In this document: positions 16,527 through 26,283 of the stretch, one piece after another
Layout of the letters: each line of letters starts with the position of its first letter
Position numbering within the stretch: position 1 is the stretch's first letter
From: Streptomyces acidiscabies
Lineage (GTDB): Bacteria > Actinomycetota > Actinomycetes > Streptomycetales > Streptomycetaceae
Length of the DNA stretch: 64,000 nucleotides
Reading direction: 5' to 3'
Assembly: GCF_020010905.1 (NCBI RefSeq)
Contig: NZ_JAGJBY010000001.1
Span: 1,012,001-1,076,000, forward strand
The notes under the pieces: model-generated
The model's input: the letters and a program-made list of their open reading frames with translations, nothing else
Told to the model about the DNA's origin: nothing
Database searches by the model: none
Made by a program: the position numbers and the translations under genes

Positions 16527-17381
16527 ATGGACCCGGAGGGGCACAGGGCGGACCTCGGTCTGGCAGCGGTCGCACGGCGGCGTGCCGCGCTGGCCCGTGA
16601 GCGCGCGGACCGGGCGGAGAAGGCGGCCGAGCGGCACGAACTGCTGGCGACGAAGCCCGGCCAGGAGATCCATAGCCATATCGCGAGGACACACCGCAGA
16701 ACCGCCGAGTGCCATCGCGCCTCGGCCCGCCTCCAGGACAGCTTCGCCCTCCGCGCGACGGCCTGGGCCGGGGACCGGGGTACCCGGCCCCGGTTCATGA
16801 CGGTGGTCGCCGAGGCGTGTGGAACCGACAGTGCGGCGATCGCACTGCTCGACGCCGATCGGAACCAGCTCGCGGTCGCCGTGTCCGACCACCTGTCGAG
16901 TACGGCTCAGGACCTGGAATACGTCCTCGGTGAAGGTCCGGGTCGGGCCGCGGCCGCGGGACATCGTCCGATGCATGTGTCCAGGCCCGAGATCGAGGCG
17001 CGCTGGCCGGAGTACGGGGCTTCCCTGATCCCGCTGGGCATCAACTCGGTGGCCGCCGTACCGTTGCGGACGCAGGACGGTTGTATCGGGTCACTGACGG
17101 TTCTCAACCCTCGTCCCGCAGACGTGAGGCCCGCCCGCCTCGCCGAGATCGCCGAGGTCCTCACCCACATCGTGCTGCTCGACCCCGACGCCGACCCGGA
17201 CCTCTACGGTGGAACCAGCGTGCGAGCCACCGTGCACCAGGCGGTCGGCGCGCTGTCCGAACAGATCGGTTGCTCCATCGCCGACGCACTTGCACTCATC
17301 AAGGCCCGGGCGTTCGCCGAGGAGGTCTCTCCCGACGTCGTCGCCCGGCAGATCCTGCACGGAGACCGCAAACTCATCTGA
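16527..17381 (+). CDS. GAF-ANTAR regulator (RNA-binding antiterminator type)
   Basis: A 284-residue protein. An N-terminal Arg/Ala-rich helix (about 1-75) with DLGLAAVARRRAALARERAD is followed by a GAF domain (about 90-215; LLDADRNQLAVAVSD, LGEGPGRAAAAG, SLTVLNPRP). A C-terminal ANTAR domain (about 225-284; ATVHQAVGALSEQIGCSIAD, ALALIKARAFAE) completes it. ANTAR domains bind tandem hairpins in mRNA leaders and prevent termination; the GAF domain probably senses a ligand or redox signal. It follows the truncated CheR-PAS frame by 22 bp and precedes a second GAF-ANTAR gene by 9 bp, so they form one signalling operon. Confidence 0.87.
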   Translation: MDPEGHRADLGLAAVARRRAALARERADRAEKAAERHELLATKPGQEIHSHIARTHRRTAECHRASARLQDSFALRATAWAGDRGTRPRFMTVVAEACGTDSAAIALLDADRNQLAVAVSDHLSSTAQDLEYVLGEGPGRAAAAGHRPMHVSRPEIEARWPEYGASLIPLGINSVAAVPLRTQDGCIGSLTVLNPRPADVRPARLAEIAEVLTHIVLLDPDADPDLYGGTSVRATVHQAVGALSEQIGCSIADALALIKARAFAEEVSPDVVARQILHGDRKLI

Positions 17382-17390
17382 GGAAGAGAC

Positions 17391-18143
17391 ATGATGACGC
17401 CCGACCAGCGGCTGGCCGACGCGTTCGTGGCCCTGGCCAGCAGTACAGCGGACGATTCGGCGGGCGTTCCCGGGCCCCTTTCCGTCCTCGCGCACCGTGC
17501 GCCAGTCCTGCTCGGCACCTGTGCCGCAGCCGTGGTGTTCGCTCCGAAGGGCTACGACGCGGTGCATGTGGCGGGCTCCAACCCCCAGGTGTCCCGCCTG
17601 GAACGCGAGGCCGTCGGATGGCAGGAGGGCCCCGGCCACGACTGCCACCAGGCAGGCGCAGGGACCTGGACCGAGATGGCTCTCGACAGCCGTCCCACCA
17701 GACAGCGATGGCCTCACTACACCCCACAGGCGCTGCGGCTGGGCTACACCCACGTCGCGGCCCTCCCCTTGCGCGAGAACAGCGAAACGATCGGTGCGTT
17801 CGTCCTGTTGTCCGACGCACGGCATGCCTTGCCCCCGGCGGCGCTGGTTCTCGGCCGGTCGCTCGCGGACTTCACCGCCGTCCTGCTGGAACGCGCCCGC
17901 GAGGCCGACCGCAGCCGGACGCTCACCGCCCAGCTCGAACAGGCGTTGACCAGCCGCGTGGTCATCGAACAGGCCAAGGGAGTGCTGTCGACTCTCCGCG
18001 GGGTGTCCCTGGACGAAGCCTTCGGTCTTCTGCGCAAACACGCCCGCTCAGGTCAGCGACCGCTGAAGGACGTGGCCCGCGAGGTGGTCGAAGGACACGC
18101 GGATCCCGAGCTGACCGATCCCGCCGTCGTGAGGCATGGGTGA
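17391..18143 (+). CDS. GAF-ANTAR regulator, second copy type
   Basis: A 250-residue protein. The GAF domain (about 30-165) contains WQEGPGHDCHQAG and YTHVAALPLRENSETIGAF. A linker helix and an ANTAR domain (about 172-235; LTSRVVIEQAKGVLSTLRGV, SLDEAFGLLRKHARS) follow. The EQAKG motif is the ANTAR hallmark. It starts 9 bp after the preceding GAF-ANTAR gene (ATG 17391 or 17394) and completes the apparent operon that begins with the truncated CheR-PAS gene. If the upstream promoter was lost with the CheR N-terminus, expression of both ANTAR genes may now depend on the IS end or on an internal promoter. Confidence 0.87.
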   Translation: MMTPDQRLADAFVALASSTADDSAGVPGPLSVLAHRAPVLLGTCAAAVVFAPKGYDAVHVAGSNPQVSRLEREAVGWQEGPGHDCHQAGAGTWTEMALDSRPTRQRWPHYTPQALRLGYTHVAALPLRENSETIGAFVLLSDARHALPPAALVLGRSLADFTAVLLERAREADRSRTLTAQLEQALTSRVVIEQAKGVLSTLRGVSLDEAFGLLRKHARSGQRPLKDVAREVVEGHADPELTDPAVVRHG

Positions 18144-18204
18144 CGGACGCCCGGTACGCCGCTGTCGCGGGGCTCGGCGTCCCGGCAGTGGGGGTCCTCG
18201 GTGT

Positions 18205-18366
18205 TCACCGGGGTCCGTGCTTCGCGCGCGCGTCGCGGTAGGCGTCCCAGAGGTTCTGGCCCGTCCCGCATCGGCTGGTTCCCGCGCAACTCCCGCACGT
18301 ACGGGAGTGGTTGAACCAGCGGCGGTACGAGCGTACGGCGGGGGCGCGGAACCTGAGAAGTCTCAT
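18205..18366 (-). CDS. Small Cys-rich protein coupled to the HATPase gene
   Basis: A 53-residue basic protein beginning MRLLRFRAPAVRSYRRWFNH and carrying RTCGSCAGTSRCGTG, whose CxxC...C cysteines could bind zinc or iron. Its ATG (18366) overlaps the stop of the upstream HATPase gene in an ATGA arrangement, strong evidence for translational coupling. The frame is open further upstream, but the coupling decides the start. I do not recognise a named family. The link suggests a small accessory of the kinase. Confidence 0.65.
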   Translation of the reverse strand: MRLLRFRAPAVRSYRRWFNHSRTCGSCAGTSRCGTGQNLWDAYRDARAKHGPR

Positions 18367-18791
18367 CGGGGGCCTCCGGAGGGCGAGGGAACGGGGGTGA
18401 GTTTCAGCGTCGCGAAGACGTACTTGCCGCGTCCGGCGGTCCGGGCGCCGAGGCAGCCGCCGTACTCGGCGGTCACGGCCTCGACGATGTCCAGTCCTCG
18501 GCCGCACTCGGCGTCGGCGGGGGCGGTTCGCCGCACGGGCCGGCCGGGGTTCCCGTCGTACACCTCGACGACGAGTTCCTCATCGGTCACCGTGAACCGG
18601 ACTTCCACGCGGGCGGTGCCGGGGGCGTGCCGCGTCGCGTTCGTCACGAGTTCCGATACGACGAGTACGGCGGCGTCGGTCACCTCCGCGTCGTACTCCC
18701 CGGCGGCCATGGCATCGCGTATGACCCGGCGGGCCCGGCCTGCGGCCTGGTCGTCGTTGACGAGCGTGACGGACCACTCCACTCGGGACAT
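18363..18791 (-). CDS. HATPase-domain anti-sigma/serine kinase-like protein
   Basis: A 142-residue GHKL ATPase-like protein of the RsbW/SpoIIAB type that is abundant in Streptomyces. The N-box VVSELVTNATRHAPG carries the Mg-ligand Asn. VEVYDGNPGRPVRR and GRGLDIVEAVTAEYGG supply the G1/G2 nucleotide-binding loops. Family members bind sigma factors and phosphorylate STAS antagonists. Its ATG at 18791 lies near the divergent XRE regulator gene (18981), and a small Cys-rich gene overlaps its 3' end. The HATPase, XRE and DUF397 combination recurs at 50030-51639. Confidence 0.85.
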   Translation of the reverse strand: MSRVEWSVTLVNDDQAAGRARRVIRDAMAAGEYDAEVTDAAVLVVSELVTNATRHAPGTARVEVRFTVTDEELVVEVYDGNPGRPVRRTAPADAECGRGLDIVEAVTAEYGGCLGARTAGRGKYVFATLKLTPVPSPSGGPR

Positions 18792-18980
18792 GCGCTTGCC
18801 TCCCGCTGCATCGGGTGCCTGGGTTGCTCGGTAGCATGAGCCACCGCGAACTCAAGTCGCAAGCGGAACAACTAAGTTGTTCACTAGGACGAGTGAAGGT
18901 CACGCCTTTTCGCTTGCGGGTTCGACCCCTGGCAAGGCACCGTCCCCCCAGCGCCCCGAGCCCGGAGAAGAGGGAAGACC

Positions 18981-19847
18981 ATGGCTGTCGTGCAACGCCC
19001 TACCGTCCGCCGCCGCGTTCTCGCGGCCAACCTCCGTCGGCTGCGCTCCGACCGCGGCCTCCACCTCGAACACGCCGCCGAGGTCCTGAGCTGCGACCCG
19101 TCGAAGATCAGCCGCATAGAGAAAGCCGAATCAGGCATCCGCCAGGTGGACTTGAAGCTGCTGCTCGACCTGTACGAGATCAAGGACCCGGAGGAGCGGG
19201 CGGGTTGGCTGGCACTGGCCCGCGAGAGCCGTGAACGGCGTTGGTGGCGCGACCTGGAGGACAAACTCGCGCACGATTTCCTGGACTTGGTCGGGCTGGA
19301 GGAGGACGTCTCTCATCTGCGGGGATTCGAGGCGGGGTTGGTGCATGGCCTGCTTCAGACGCGTGCGTACGCGGAAGCGGTTGTCGGTGGCGGCGAACCT
19401 GGTCCGCTCAGTGAAGTCCGCCAGGCGCGCGTCCAGGTCCGGATGGAGCGACAGAAAGCCCTCACCCGCAGCGAGCGTCCGCTGGAGACGTGGCTCGTCA
19501 TCGGCGAAGCCGCGCTGCGACATGAGTACGGCGGACGGGCTGTCCTGCTGGACCAGTTGCGGTATTTGGTCGAGTTGTCGGAGCTTTCGAACGTGACGTT
19601 GCAGGTACTGCCTTTTTCCGCAGGGGCATACCGGGGAGGGCCGTACCCCTTTATGATCTACCGTTTCCCGAAGCCCTCTGTCATGGAGGTGGTCTCATTG
19701 GAAAACCACATGGGCCAGAGCTACTTGGAGAAGCCGAGTGACATCAAGTACTACGGTGAGGCATTCGACCGCCTCTGCTCCGTGGCAAGCAGCCCCCTCC
19801 AGTCCCAGTCCCTGATCCGGGACTTGGCAGGACAGCTCGACTCTTAG
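18981..19847 (+). CDS. XRE-family regulator with DUF5753 domain
   Basis: A 288-residue protein. The N-terminal helix-turn-helix (about residues 10-65; LAANLRRLRSDRGLHLEHAA, SKISRIEKAESG) is followed by the DUF5753 ligand/partner domain (about 100-280; HLRGFEAGLVHGLLQTRAYA, ALRHEYGGRAVLLDQL). This is the WhiJ-like class of Streptomyces regulators, which usually act with a small DUF397 protein and often a HATPase. Both are adjacent here. ATG 18981 is preceded by a GGGAAGA-type ribosome site. It probably represses its own module until antagonised by the DUF397 partner. Confidence 0.9.
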   Translation: MAVVQRPTVRRRVLAANLRRLRSDRGLHLEHAAEVLSCDPSKISRIEKAESGIRQVDLKLLLDLYEIKDPEERAGWLALARESRERRWWRDLEDKLAHDFLDLVGLEEDVSHLRGFEAGLVHGLLQTRAYAEAVVGGGEPGPLSEVRQARVQVRMERQKALTRSERPLETWLVIGEAALRHEYGGRAVLLDQLRYLVELSELSNVTLQVLPFSAGAYRGGPYPFMIYRFPKPSVMEVVSLENHMGQSYLEKPSDIKYYGEAFDRLCSVASSPLQSQSLIRDLAGQLDS

Positions 19848-19860
19848 AGGAAGACGGTGC

Positions 19861-20064
19861 ATGCGCACAAGCAGGTTGGGATGGTTCAAGAGCAGCTACA
19901 GCGGCGAGGCGGGCGGCTGCGTAGAAGCCCGGTTCCAGGCCGACGGCGTCGGATGCCGTGACTCGAAGGACGTCCAGCGTCCCGCGCTGCGCTTCGAAGC
20001 TGAACAGTGGCAAGTGTTCGTCGACGACGTGAAGGCCGGGCGGTACCCCGCGCGCGGAGTGTGA
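19861..20064 (+). CDS. DUF397 small partner protein
   Basis: A 67-residue DUF397 protein with the characteristic WFKSSYSGEAGGCVEARF start, a CRDSK motif and a C-terminal WQVFVDDVKAG. These proteins are encoded next to XRE-DUF5753 regulators and are thought to act as antagonists of them, by analogy with whiJ-type loci. It starts 13 bp after the regulator stop, behind an AGAGGAAG ribosome site, so the two are one operon. Confidence 0.9.
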   Translation: MRTSRLGWFKSSYSGEAGGCVEARFQADGVGCRDSKDVQRPALRFEAEQWQVFVDDVKAGRYPARGV

Positions 20065-20098
20065 CCGTCCCGGCCCATCGTCGTACCGAGCAGCAGAC

Positions 20099-21685
20099 CT
20101 ACCCCAGCAGGCCGCCCACCAGGTTCTCGTTCCCGCCCGACGACGCGCCCCCGTCGGACGACCCGCTGGACGACGAACTACCCCCCGACGACGGCCCCGA
20201 CGACGTCGTGCTCGGTGCCTCCTGCACCGGCGTCGTGCTCTTCGACGGAGTGTCGTCCGAGGACGAACCCTGCGTCTGGCTGGGCGAGTTGGACGTGTCG
20301 CGTGTGGACGTCGGCTCGTCCTGGCGGGCCTGTGTCGACGGCGTCGAGGTCGTGCCCTCCGTCGTGGGCGAGGAGGTTGCCTCGCCGCTCGGGCGGGAGC
20401 CGTGCTTGCCCTTGCCGGAGGCGCTCGGCAGCGGGGAGCCGGGGAGTTCGTTGCGCGGCGCCTCGCCGGGGCCGGGGACGACCACCCGGTCGGCGTCACG
20501 GACGGCCGCACCGAGGAGCGAGCCGAACAGGAGCGTCAGCCCTACGACGATGGAGGTGACCAGCGCACCCCGCCGCAGCGTGTAGCGGCGCAGCTGCCAC
20601 AGCGGAGCCCGGGGCCCGAGTCGGCGCCACGCGGCGGACGCGAGCCGCCCGTCCACCGAGTACACCGGCGCCCCCGCGATGATCAGCGGCGACCACGCGG
20701 CGAGGTTGATGATGTCGGGGGTGTCGTAGACGGGCACGGTCTTCCAGCTCACCGTCACGATCAGCGCGGCCGACAGCACCGCGCCCACCACGGCCGCGAC
20801 CCGCTGCCAGCACCCCAGGATCGTCAGCACGCCGACGACGACCTGGAGGAAGGCGATCACGAGGCCCGAGCCGACCGGGTGGTGCAACGCGAACTGGCGC
20901 AGTGGCTCAGCCACTTCCCACGGGTGCAGCGTGTTCAGCCACTTCACCATCGACCCCCGCTTCCCGCCGTCGAAGTAGACGGGGTCGCAGAGCTTGCCCA
21001 TCCCCGCGTACGCCGCGAGGAAGCCGAGGAAGATGCGCAGCGGCAGCAGGACGACGCCGAGGTTCAGCCGGCGGCCGGGGTAGTACGCGTGCCGCGCCGG
21101 ATCGCCGGGGACCCGCTCGCGCGGCGAGTCGTACCCGTCGTACGGCGGGGGCGCGTACGACGGCTCGTCGTAGACGCTGTCGACGGCCTGCATGTGCGGC
21201 AACAGCCGGTTGTCGCGGGTGCGTTGGGCGCCGACGAGGGGCGTCTCCATCGTCCGCTCGACGAGGTCCTCGGCCTCCACGCGGGGGATGACCTGGGTGG
21301 CGCCCGCGTCGGCGGAGGAGGGCTGTTCGGCGTGGCCCACGCTGCCGGCGCGGACCGCCTGGAGGAGGCGGTGCGCACCGGTGTCGTCCGGCGCGGAGTG
21401 CCCGCTCCAGACGACGGCGCGGCGCCGCGCCGGGCTGCCGCCACTGCTGCCTGCGGGCATCCGCGCGGTGCTCTCGGACGCGCTCAAGTGCCGCGCGATG
21501 CTGGGGGATTGGCGTCGCGACGACGCTCCCAGCTGCACACGGAACGAGGCGTGCGTGACGATGACCTGCGCCGGATCGCTCGGCACCTTCACCATGCTCA
21601 GTGCGGGACCGTCGTCGAGTCCTGAGGCGAATCCCGACTGGCGGTCCCCCGCGGGTGTACGGGGTGTTCTGGTGTCCACACTCAT
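20099..21685 (-). CDS. DoxX-family membrane protein with long disordered arms
   Basis: A 528-residue protein. An unstructured N-terminal cytosolic part (about 1-210) with a Tyr/Pro-rich stretch is followed by a DoxX-like membrane domain (about 215-390; LPLRIFLGFLAAYAGMGKL, VGSGLVIAFLQVVVGVLTIL). A further membrane segment (ALVTSIVVGLTLLFGSLLG) and a Ser/Thr/Gly-rich extracellular tail of about 130 residues complete it. DoxX proteins are membrane components linked to respiration or redox homeostasis, but the role of this actinomycete version is not known to me. It lies next to rlmB on the same strand, 96 bp away, and is probably transcribed downstream of it. Confidence 0.8.
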   Translation of the reverse strand: MSVDTRTPRTPAGDRQSGFASGLDDGPALSMVKVPSDPAQVIVTHASFRVQLGASSRRQSPSIARHLSASESTARMPAGSSGGSPARRRAVVWSGHSAPDDTGAHRLLQAVRAGSVGHAEQPSSADAGATQVIPRVEAEDLVERTMETPLVGAQRTRDNRLLPHMQAVDSVYDEPSYAPPPYDGYDSPRERVPGDPARHAYYPGRRLNLGVVLLPLRIFLGFLAAYAGMGKLCDPVYFDGGKRGSMVKWLNTLHPWEVAEPLRQFALHHPVGSGLVIAFLQVVVGVLTILGCWQRVAAVVGAVLSAALIVTVSWKTVPVYDTPDIINLAAWSPLIIAGAPVYSVDGRLASAAWRRLGPRAPLWQLRRYTLRRGALVTSIVVGLTLLFGSLLGAAVRDADRVVVPGPGEAPRNELPGSPLPSASGKGKHGSRPSGEATSSPTTEGTTSTPSTQARQDEPTSTRDTSNSPSQTQGSSSDDTPSKSTTPVQEAPSTTSSGPSSGGSSSSSGSSDGGASSGGNENLVGGLLG

Positions 21686-21781
21686 CTAACCGAGTGACTT
21701 GTGTTTAGGACACTGCCTTGACTCACCGGAAGTGTCCGGACAGCGTCAAACCCCAGGACTACCCCGTACGGATGACGAGTA

Positions 21782-22720
21782 CTACACCCGTCGGCGCGCC
21801 GCCTCGTACAGCACGATCCCCGCAGCCACACCGGCGTTGAGCGATTCGGCGCCGCCCGGCATGGGAATGCGGACGCGATAGTCACACGTCTCGCCCACCA
21901 GCCGCGACAGCCCCTTGCCCTCGCTCCCGACGACGATGACCACCGGCCCGCCCAGCGCCGCCAGCGTGCCGACCTCCGACTCGCCGTCCGCCGCGAGGCC
22001 GACCACCGTGACGCCGGCCTTCTTGTACGCCTCCAGGGCCCGCGTCAGGTTCGTCACGCGGGCGACCGGCGTGCGGGCGGCCGTACCGGCGGACGACTTC
22101 CACGCACCCGCCGTCATACCGGCCGCGCGGCGCTCCGGGACGACCACGCCGTGGCCGCCGAACGCCGAGACCGAACGGACGACCGCACCGAGGTTACGGG
22201 GGTCGGTGACGCCGTCGAGCGCGACGATCAGGGGGTCCTCGCCCGCGTCGTACGCGGCGGCGGCGAGGTCCTCCGAGTGCGCGTACTCGTACGGCGGGAC
22301 CTGGAGGACGAGGCCCTGGTGGTTCAGGCCGTTCGTCATGCGGTCCAGCTCCGGGCGCGGCGCCTCCATGAGGTTGATGCCGCCGCGCTCGGCCGCGAGC
22401 TGGAGCGCTTCGCGGACGCGCTCGTCGTTGTCGATGAACTGCTGGATGTACAGGGTCGACGCGGGGACGCCCTCGCGCAGCGCCTCCACGACCGGGTTGC
22501 GGCCGACGACCATCTCGGACGTGCCCTTGCCGCCTCGGCGGGCCACGGGGCGGCGCGCGATCTGCTTCGCCTTGGCGTTCGCGATGCGGTTCGCCTTGTG
22601 CTTCTTGCGCATTTCGGCGGGCGGGGTCGGGCCCTTGCCCTCCAGACCCTTGCGTCGCTGGCCGCCACTGCCGACCTGCGCGCCCTTCTTGCCGGACATG
22701 CGGCGGTTGTTGGCTGCCAT
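21782..22720 (-). CDS. rlmB: RlmB-type 23S rRNA 2'-O-ribose methyltransferase (SpoU/TrmH family)
   Basis: A 312-residue SPOUT methyltransferase. A Lys/Arg-rich N-terminal extension (about 1-65) is followed by the RNA-binding substrate domain ([17 protein letters not shown]). The knotted SPOUT core follows, with the motifs [18 protein letters not shown] (catalytic Asn/Arg), [15 protein letters not shown] and [20 protein letters not shown]. RlmB methylates the 2'-hydroxyl of G2251 in 23S rRNA, inferred from similarity. In actinomycetes this gene sits beside cysS, as here, with a palindromic intergenic repeat between them. Confidence 0.9.
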   Translation of the reverse strand: MAANNRRMSGKKGAQVGSGGQRRKGLEGKGPTPPAEMRKKHKANRIANAKAKQIARRPVARRGGKGTSEMVVGRNPVVEALREGVPASTLYIQQFIDNDERVREALQLAAERGGINLMEAPRPELDRMTNGLNHQGLVLQVPPYEYAHSEDLAAAAYDAGEDPLIVALDGVTDPRNLGAVVRSVSAFGGHGVVVPERRAAGMTAGAWKSSAGTAARTPVARVTNLTRALEAYKKAGVTVVGLAADGESEVGTLAALGGPVVIVVGSEGKGLSRLVGETCDYRVRIPMPGGAESLNAGVAAGIVLYEAARRRV

Positions 22721-22804
22721 GACCTACCTGTTTCCGTACGAATGTATGAGTGCTGCTGTCAGTGTGCGGGATGGGGGCGGCTCGTGTCGTCTTGTGGGTG
22801 CGGC

Positions 22805-22854
22805 GCCGTCGGGGCTGGTCGCGCAGTTCCCCGCGCCCCTAAAAACCCGACGGC
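22805..22854. repeat. Streptomyces-type palindromic intergenic element
   Basis: Bases GCCGTCGGG (22805-22813) and CCCGACGGC (22846-22854) form a perfect 9-bp outer stem around GCGCAGTTCCCCGCGCCCCT followed by AAAAA. I recognise the core as a very common short intergenic sequence of Streptomyces genomes. It lies between rlmB and cysS and could act as a terminator in either direction. Confidence 0.7.
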
Positions 22855-22870
22855 ACCGCCAACTGCAACG

Positions 22871-24271
22871 TCAGCGGGGTGCCAGCCCCCAGCGTGGTCC
22901 CTGCGGGCCGTCCTCAACAACCAACCCCGCCTGCGCCAACTGGTCGCGGATCGCGTCTGCCGTCCCCCAGTCCTTCCGCGCCCGCGCCGATTCCCGCTGG
23001 TCCAGGACCAGCCGTACGAGGCTGTCGACCACGCCGTGGAGGTCCTCGCCCCGGTCCGACTCGCCCGCCCAGTGCGGGTCGAGGGGGTCGAGGCCCAGGA
23101 CTCCCAGCATCGCCCGGACCTCCGCGAGGCGGGCGACCGCGCCCTCCTTGTCGTCGGCGGCGAGCGCGCTGTTGCCCTGGCGGACGGTGGTGTGGACGAT
23201 CGCGAGGGCCTGCGGGACGCCGAAGTCGTCGTCCATGGCCTCGGCGAACGCGGGCGGAACTTCGGCGGCCGGCTCGACCACCCCGCCCGCCTTCTCCACG
23301 ACCCGCTGCACGAACCCTTCGATCCGAGCGAACGCGGACTCGGCCTCGCGCAGCGACTCCTCGCTGTACTCGATCATGGATCGGTAATGAGGCGTACCCA
23401 GGTAGTACCTGAGGACGATGGGCCGCCACTGCTTGACCATCTCCGAGACCAGCACGGAGTTGCCGAGCGACTTCGACATCTTCTCGCCGCTCATGGTGAC
23501 CCACGCGTTGTGCAGCCAGTACGTCGCGAAGTCGTCGCCGGCCGCCTTCGACTGGGCGATCTCGTTCTCGTGGTGCGGGAAGATCAGGTCCAGGCCGCCG
23601 CCGTGGATGTCGAACGCGGGGCCCAAGTACTTGCGGACCATCGCCGAGCACTCCAGGTGCCAGCCGGGCCGCCCCCGCCCCCACGGCGTCTCCCAGTCGG
23701 GCTCGCCGGGCTTCGTCGCCTTCCACAGCGCGAAGTCGCGGGGGTCGCGCTTGCCGGTGATCCCGGACTCGTCCGGCTGCCGCATCTCGTCCAGGTCCTG
23801 CCGGGACAGTTCGAGGTACGACGGCCAGGAGCGGACGTCGAAGTAGACGCTGCCGTCGGCCTCGTACGCGTGCCCCCGCTCGATGAGCGTGCGCATCATC
23901 TCGACCATCTCGGTGACATGGCCGGTCGCGCGGGGCTCGTACGTCGGGGGGAGGCAGCCGAGCGCGCGGTAACCGTCGTTGAACGCGCGCTCGTTCTCGA
24001 AGCCGATGGACCACCAGGGACGGCCCTGCTCACCGGCCTTGTTGATGATCTTGTCGTCGATGTCCGTCACGTTCCGCACGAACGTGACGTCGTACCCCCG
24101 GTACGTGAACCACCTGCGGATGATGTCGAAGTTGAGGTTCGACCGGACGTGCCCGATGTGCGGTGCCGCCTGCACGGTGGCGCCACAGAGGTAGATCGAG
24201 ACGCAGCCCGGCGTGAGCGGGGAGAAGTCACGGATCTGCCGGGCGCTGGTGTCGTACAGGCGAATAGTCAC
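22871..24271 (-). CDS. cysS: Cysteinyl-tRNA synthetase
   Basis: A 466-residue class I synthetase that charges tRNA-Cys. The zinc-ligand Cys of YLCGATVQ precedes the HIGH motif [32 protein letters not shown] and [14 protein letters not shown] (zinc and substrate contacts) and KMSKSLGN (the KMSKS loop) follow. A C-terminal DALR-type helical domain and short anticodon-binding tail end with [12 protein letters not shown] 24271 starts the conserved TIRLYDTS; the frame is open further upstream only as non-coding extension. The ispDF genes lie upstream on the same strand. Confidence 0.95.
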   Translation of the reverse strand: MTIRLYDTSARQIRDFSPLTPGCVSIYLCGATVQAAPHIGHVRSNLNFDIIRRWFTYRGYDVTFVRNVTDIDDKIINKAGEQGRPWWSIGFENERAFNDGYRALGCLPPTYEPRATGHVTEMVEMMRTLIERGHAYEADGSVYFDVRSWPSYLELSRQDLDEMRQPDESGITGKRDPRDFALWKATKPGEPDWETPWGRGRPGWHLECSAMVRKYLGPAFDIHGGGLDLIFPHHENEIAQSKAAGDDFATYWLHNAWVTMSGEKMSKSLGNSVLVSEMVKQWRPIVLRYYLGTPHYRSMIEYSEESLREAESAFARIEGFVQRVVEKAGGVVEPAAEVPPAFAEAMDDDFGVPQALAIVHTTVRQGNSALAADDKEGAVARLAEVRAMLGVLGLDPLDPHWAGESDRGEDLHGVVDSLVRLVLDQRESARARKDWGTADAIRDQLAQAGLVVEDGPQGPRWGLAPR

Positions 24272-24318
24272 GGGACCAAGGGTAGTAGGAGAAGGCGGCG
24301 AAAAAACACCGCCGTTGT

Positions 24319-24807
24319 TCAGGGGTTCCGTACGACGAGCGCCGTCGCGATCGCCATCAGACCCTCGTCCCGGCCCGGGAATCCGAGCCCGTCCGTCGTC
24401 GCTCCCGACACCGACACCGGGGCGCCGACCGCGTCCGACAGGATCTTCTGGGCCTCGTCCCGGCGCTTGCCGATCTTCGGGCGGGGGCCTACGACCTGGA
24501 CGGCGACGTTCCCGATCACGAAGCCCGCGTCCCGCACGATCCGGGCCGCCTCCGTCAACAGCGTGACGCCGGATGCACCCGACCACTCCGGGCGCCCGGT
24601 GCCGAAGTGCTGACCCAGGTCGCCGAGCCCCGCCGCCGAGAACAGCGCGTTGCACGCCGCGTGCGCGACGACGTCCGCGTCGGAGTGACCGGCGAGGCCG
24701 GTGCCGTCCCACTTGAGGCCGGCGCACCACAGCTCGCGGCCCTCCTCGAAGGCGTGGATGTCGGTACCGATGCCGACCTGCGGCAACAGAGGAAACTCAG
24801 AAGCCAT
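24319..24807 (-). CDS. ispF: 2-C-methyl-D-erythritol 2,4-cyclodiphosphate synthase
   Basis: A 162-residue IspF enzyme of the MEP isoprenoid pathway. It converts CDP-methylerythritol 2-phosphate to the cyclic diphosphate. The metal site GIGTDIHAF and the second metal histidine in [11 protein letters not shown] are intact, as are the GDLGQHFG segment and the C-terminal [16 protein letters not shown] active-site loop. Its start overlaps the ispD stop by 11 bp, so the two are translationally coupled. Confidence 0.95.
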   Translation of the reverse strand: MASEFPLLPQVGIGTDIHAFEEGRELWCAGLKWDGTGLAGHSDADVVAHAACNALFSAAGLGDLGQHFGTGRPEWSGASGVTLLTEAARIVRDAGFVIGNVAVQVVGPRPKIGKRRDEAQKILSDAVGAPVSVSGATTDGLGFPGRDEGLMAIATALVVRNP

Positions 24808-25543
24808 CGTTCGCCCTCCTGCGCGCCAGAACCGCCTCCGCCAGCACCAGGTCCAGCGGACGCGTCACCTTGAACGCCTCCTCATGACCGGGCACGACGA
24901 CGACCGTCCCCCCGAGCTGCTCGATCATGCTCGCGTCGTCCGTGACGTCCTCGGTGACGGTCTCGTGCGCGTGCACGAGAACCTTCCGGTCGAACCCCTG
25001 CGGGGTCTGCACGGCACGCAGGCGGGCGCGGACCGGGGTGGATACGACGGGCTCGGGCGCCCCCGGCGTCGGCTCGACCTCCTTGACTGTGTCGGCGAGC
25101 GGTACGGCGGGCACCACGGCGACGGCGCCCTCGCGGACCGCCTCCACGACGGAGTCCACCGTGTCGACGGGGACGAGGGGCCGGGCCGCGTCGTGGACGA
25201 GGACGATGTCGTATCCCTCGGGCAGCGCGTCCAGGCCGAGTTTCACGGACTCCTGGCGGGTCTCGCCGCCGGGGACGACGAGGAATTCCGTGCGCTCGGG
25301 GAGCGCGTGCGCGTCCAGGAGGGAGCGGACCTCGGGGGCGCCGTCCGGAGGCGCCACGACGACGACCAGGGAGACCGCGCGGGACGCGGCCAGCGCGCGC
25401 ACCGCGTGGATCAGCATCGGCGTGCCGTTCAGCGTGCGCAGCGCCTTGGGTGCGCCGGGGCCGAGGCGGACGCCGCGACCGGCGGCCGGAATCACCGCGG
25501 CCGTACGGACGGCCGCCTTGGGGGGATGTGATTCGTCAGACAT
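24797..25543 (-). CDS. ispD: 2-C-methyl-D-erythritol 4-phosphate cytidylyltransferase
   Basis: A 248-residue IspD. The nucleotide-binding motif [20 protein letters not shown] begins near residue 15. [19 protein letters not shown] (metal-binding Asp) and VQTPQGFDR follow in order. It forms CDP-methylerythritol from MEP and CTP, upstream of IspF in the pathway. It overlaps ispF by 11 bp and follows carD by 257 bp on the same strand, the usual actinomycete order. Confidence 0.95.
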   Translation of the reverse strand: MSDESHPPKAAVRTAAVIPAAGRGVRLGPGAPKALRTLNGTPMLIHAVRALAASRAVSLVVVVAPPDGAPEVRSLLDAHALPERTEFLVVPGGETRQESVKLGLDALPEGYDIVLVHDAARPLVPVDTVDSVVEAVREGAVAVVPAVPLADTVKEVEPTPGAPEPVVSTPVRARLRAVQTPQGFDRKVLVHAHETVTEDVTDDASMIEQLGGTVVVVPGHEEAFKVTRPLDLVLAEAVLARRRANDGF

Positions 25544-25800
25544 GGTTCCTGTCAGGTTTGTGTGCTCGACCTACGTGGGTATGGCCTGGGAGGAGTGCCG
25601 GGTACCCCCACCTCGACCTGCCCCTTCCGTGACGCGCGGGCCGGGAGCGGGAGCCCGGGACTCTCGTACAAGTACTCGGGTGTTCCCTCGGGGACCCCGG
25701 GCTCGGGCGGTGGGGATACGAACATGCCGCAGCGCCCGGCGACGGGAAATACGTCATCGGGCACCGCGGCATGATCAGGTGTGGAGAGAACAGGCTCGGC

Positions 25801-26283
25801 TCAGGAAGCGAGTACCTCGTCGAGCAGGGCCTCGGCCTTGTCCTCGTTGGTGTTCTCCGCGAGGGCCAGCTCGCTCACCAGGATCTGGCGGGCCTTGGCG
25901 AGCATGCGCTTCTCACCGGCGGAGAGTCCGCGCTCGCGCTCACGACGCCACAGGTCACGGACGACTTCCGCGACCTTGATGACATCGCCGGAGGCGAGCT
26001 TCTCCAGATTTGCCTTGTAGCGACGCGACCAGTTCGTGGGCTCCTCGGCGTACGGCGCGCGCAGCACCTCGAAGACCCGGTCCAGCCCGTCCTGACCGAC
26101 CACATCACGTACGCCGACGAACTCCGCATTGTCCGCTGGCACACGTACCGTCAGGTCACCCTGGGCGACCTTCAGCACCAAGTAGGTCTTGTCCACGCCT
26201 TTGATCTGGCGAGTTTCGATGGCCTCGATCAGCGCGGCCCCGTGATGGGGATAGACCACGGTGTCGCCAACCTTGAACGTCAT
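25801..26283 (-). CDS. carD: CarD-family RNA polymerase-binding regulator
   Basis: A 160-residue protein of normal actinomycete CarD length. The N-terminal Tudor-like RNAP-interaction domain ([20 protein letters not shown]) is followed by a helical DNA-binding domain containing [17 protein letters not shown] and [15 protein letters not shown]. CarD binds the RNAP beta subunit and stabilises open complexes at rRNA and many housekeeping promoters. It is essential in mycobacteria. The gene stands alone with a 616-bp upstream non-coding region and precedes ispD. Confidence 0.93.
   Translation of the reverse strand: MTFKVGDTVVYPHHGAALIEAIETRQIKGVDKTYLVLKVAQGDLTVRVPADNAEFVGVRDVVGQDGLDRVFEVLRAPYAEEPTNWSRRYKANLEKLASGDVIKVAEVVRDLWRRERERGLSAGEKRMLAKARQILVSELALAENTNEDKAEALLDEVLAS

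Noticed and set aside
22151..24613. 820-codon plus-strand frame over rlmB and cysS
   Set aside because: Both minus-strand genes are certain and the frame has no protein-like motifs.
25544..25800. Short frames between ispD and carD
   Set aside because: Three overlapping 60-80 codon frames are present, but none has a ribosome site, family-like sequence or codon bias consistent with a gene.
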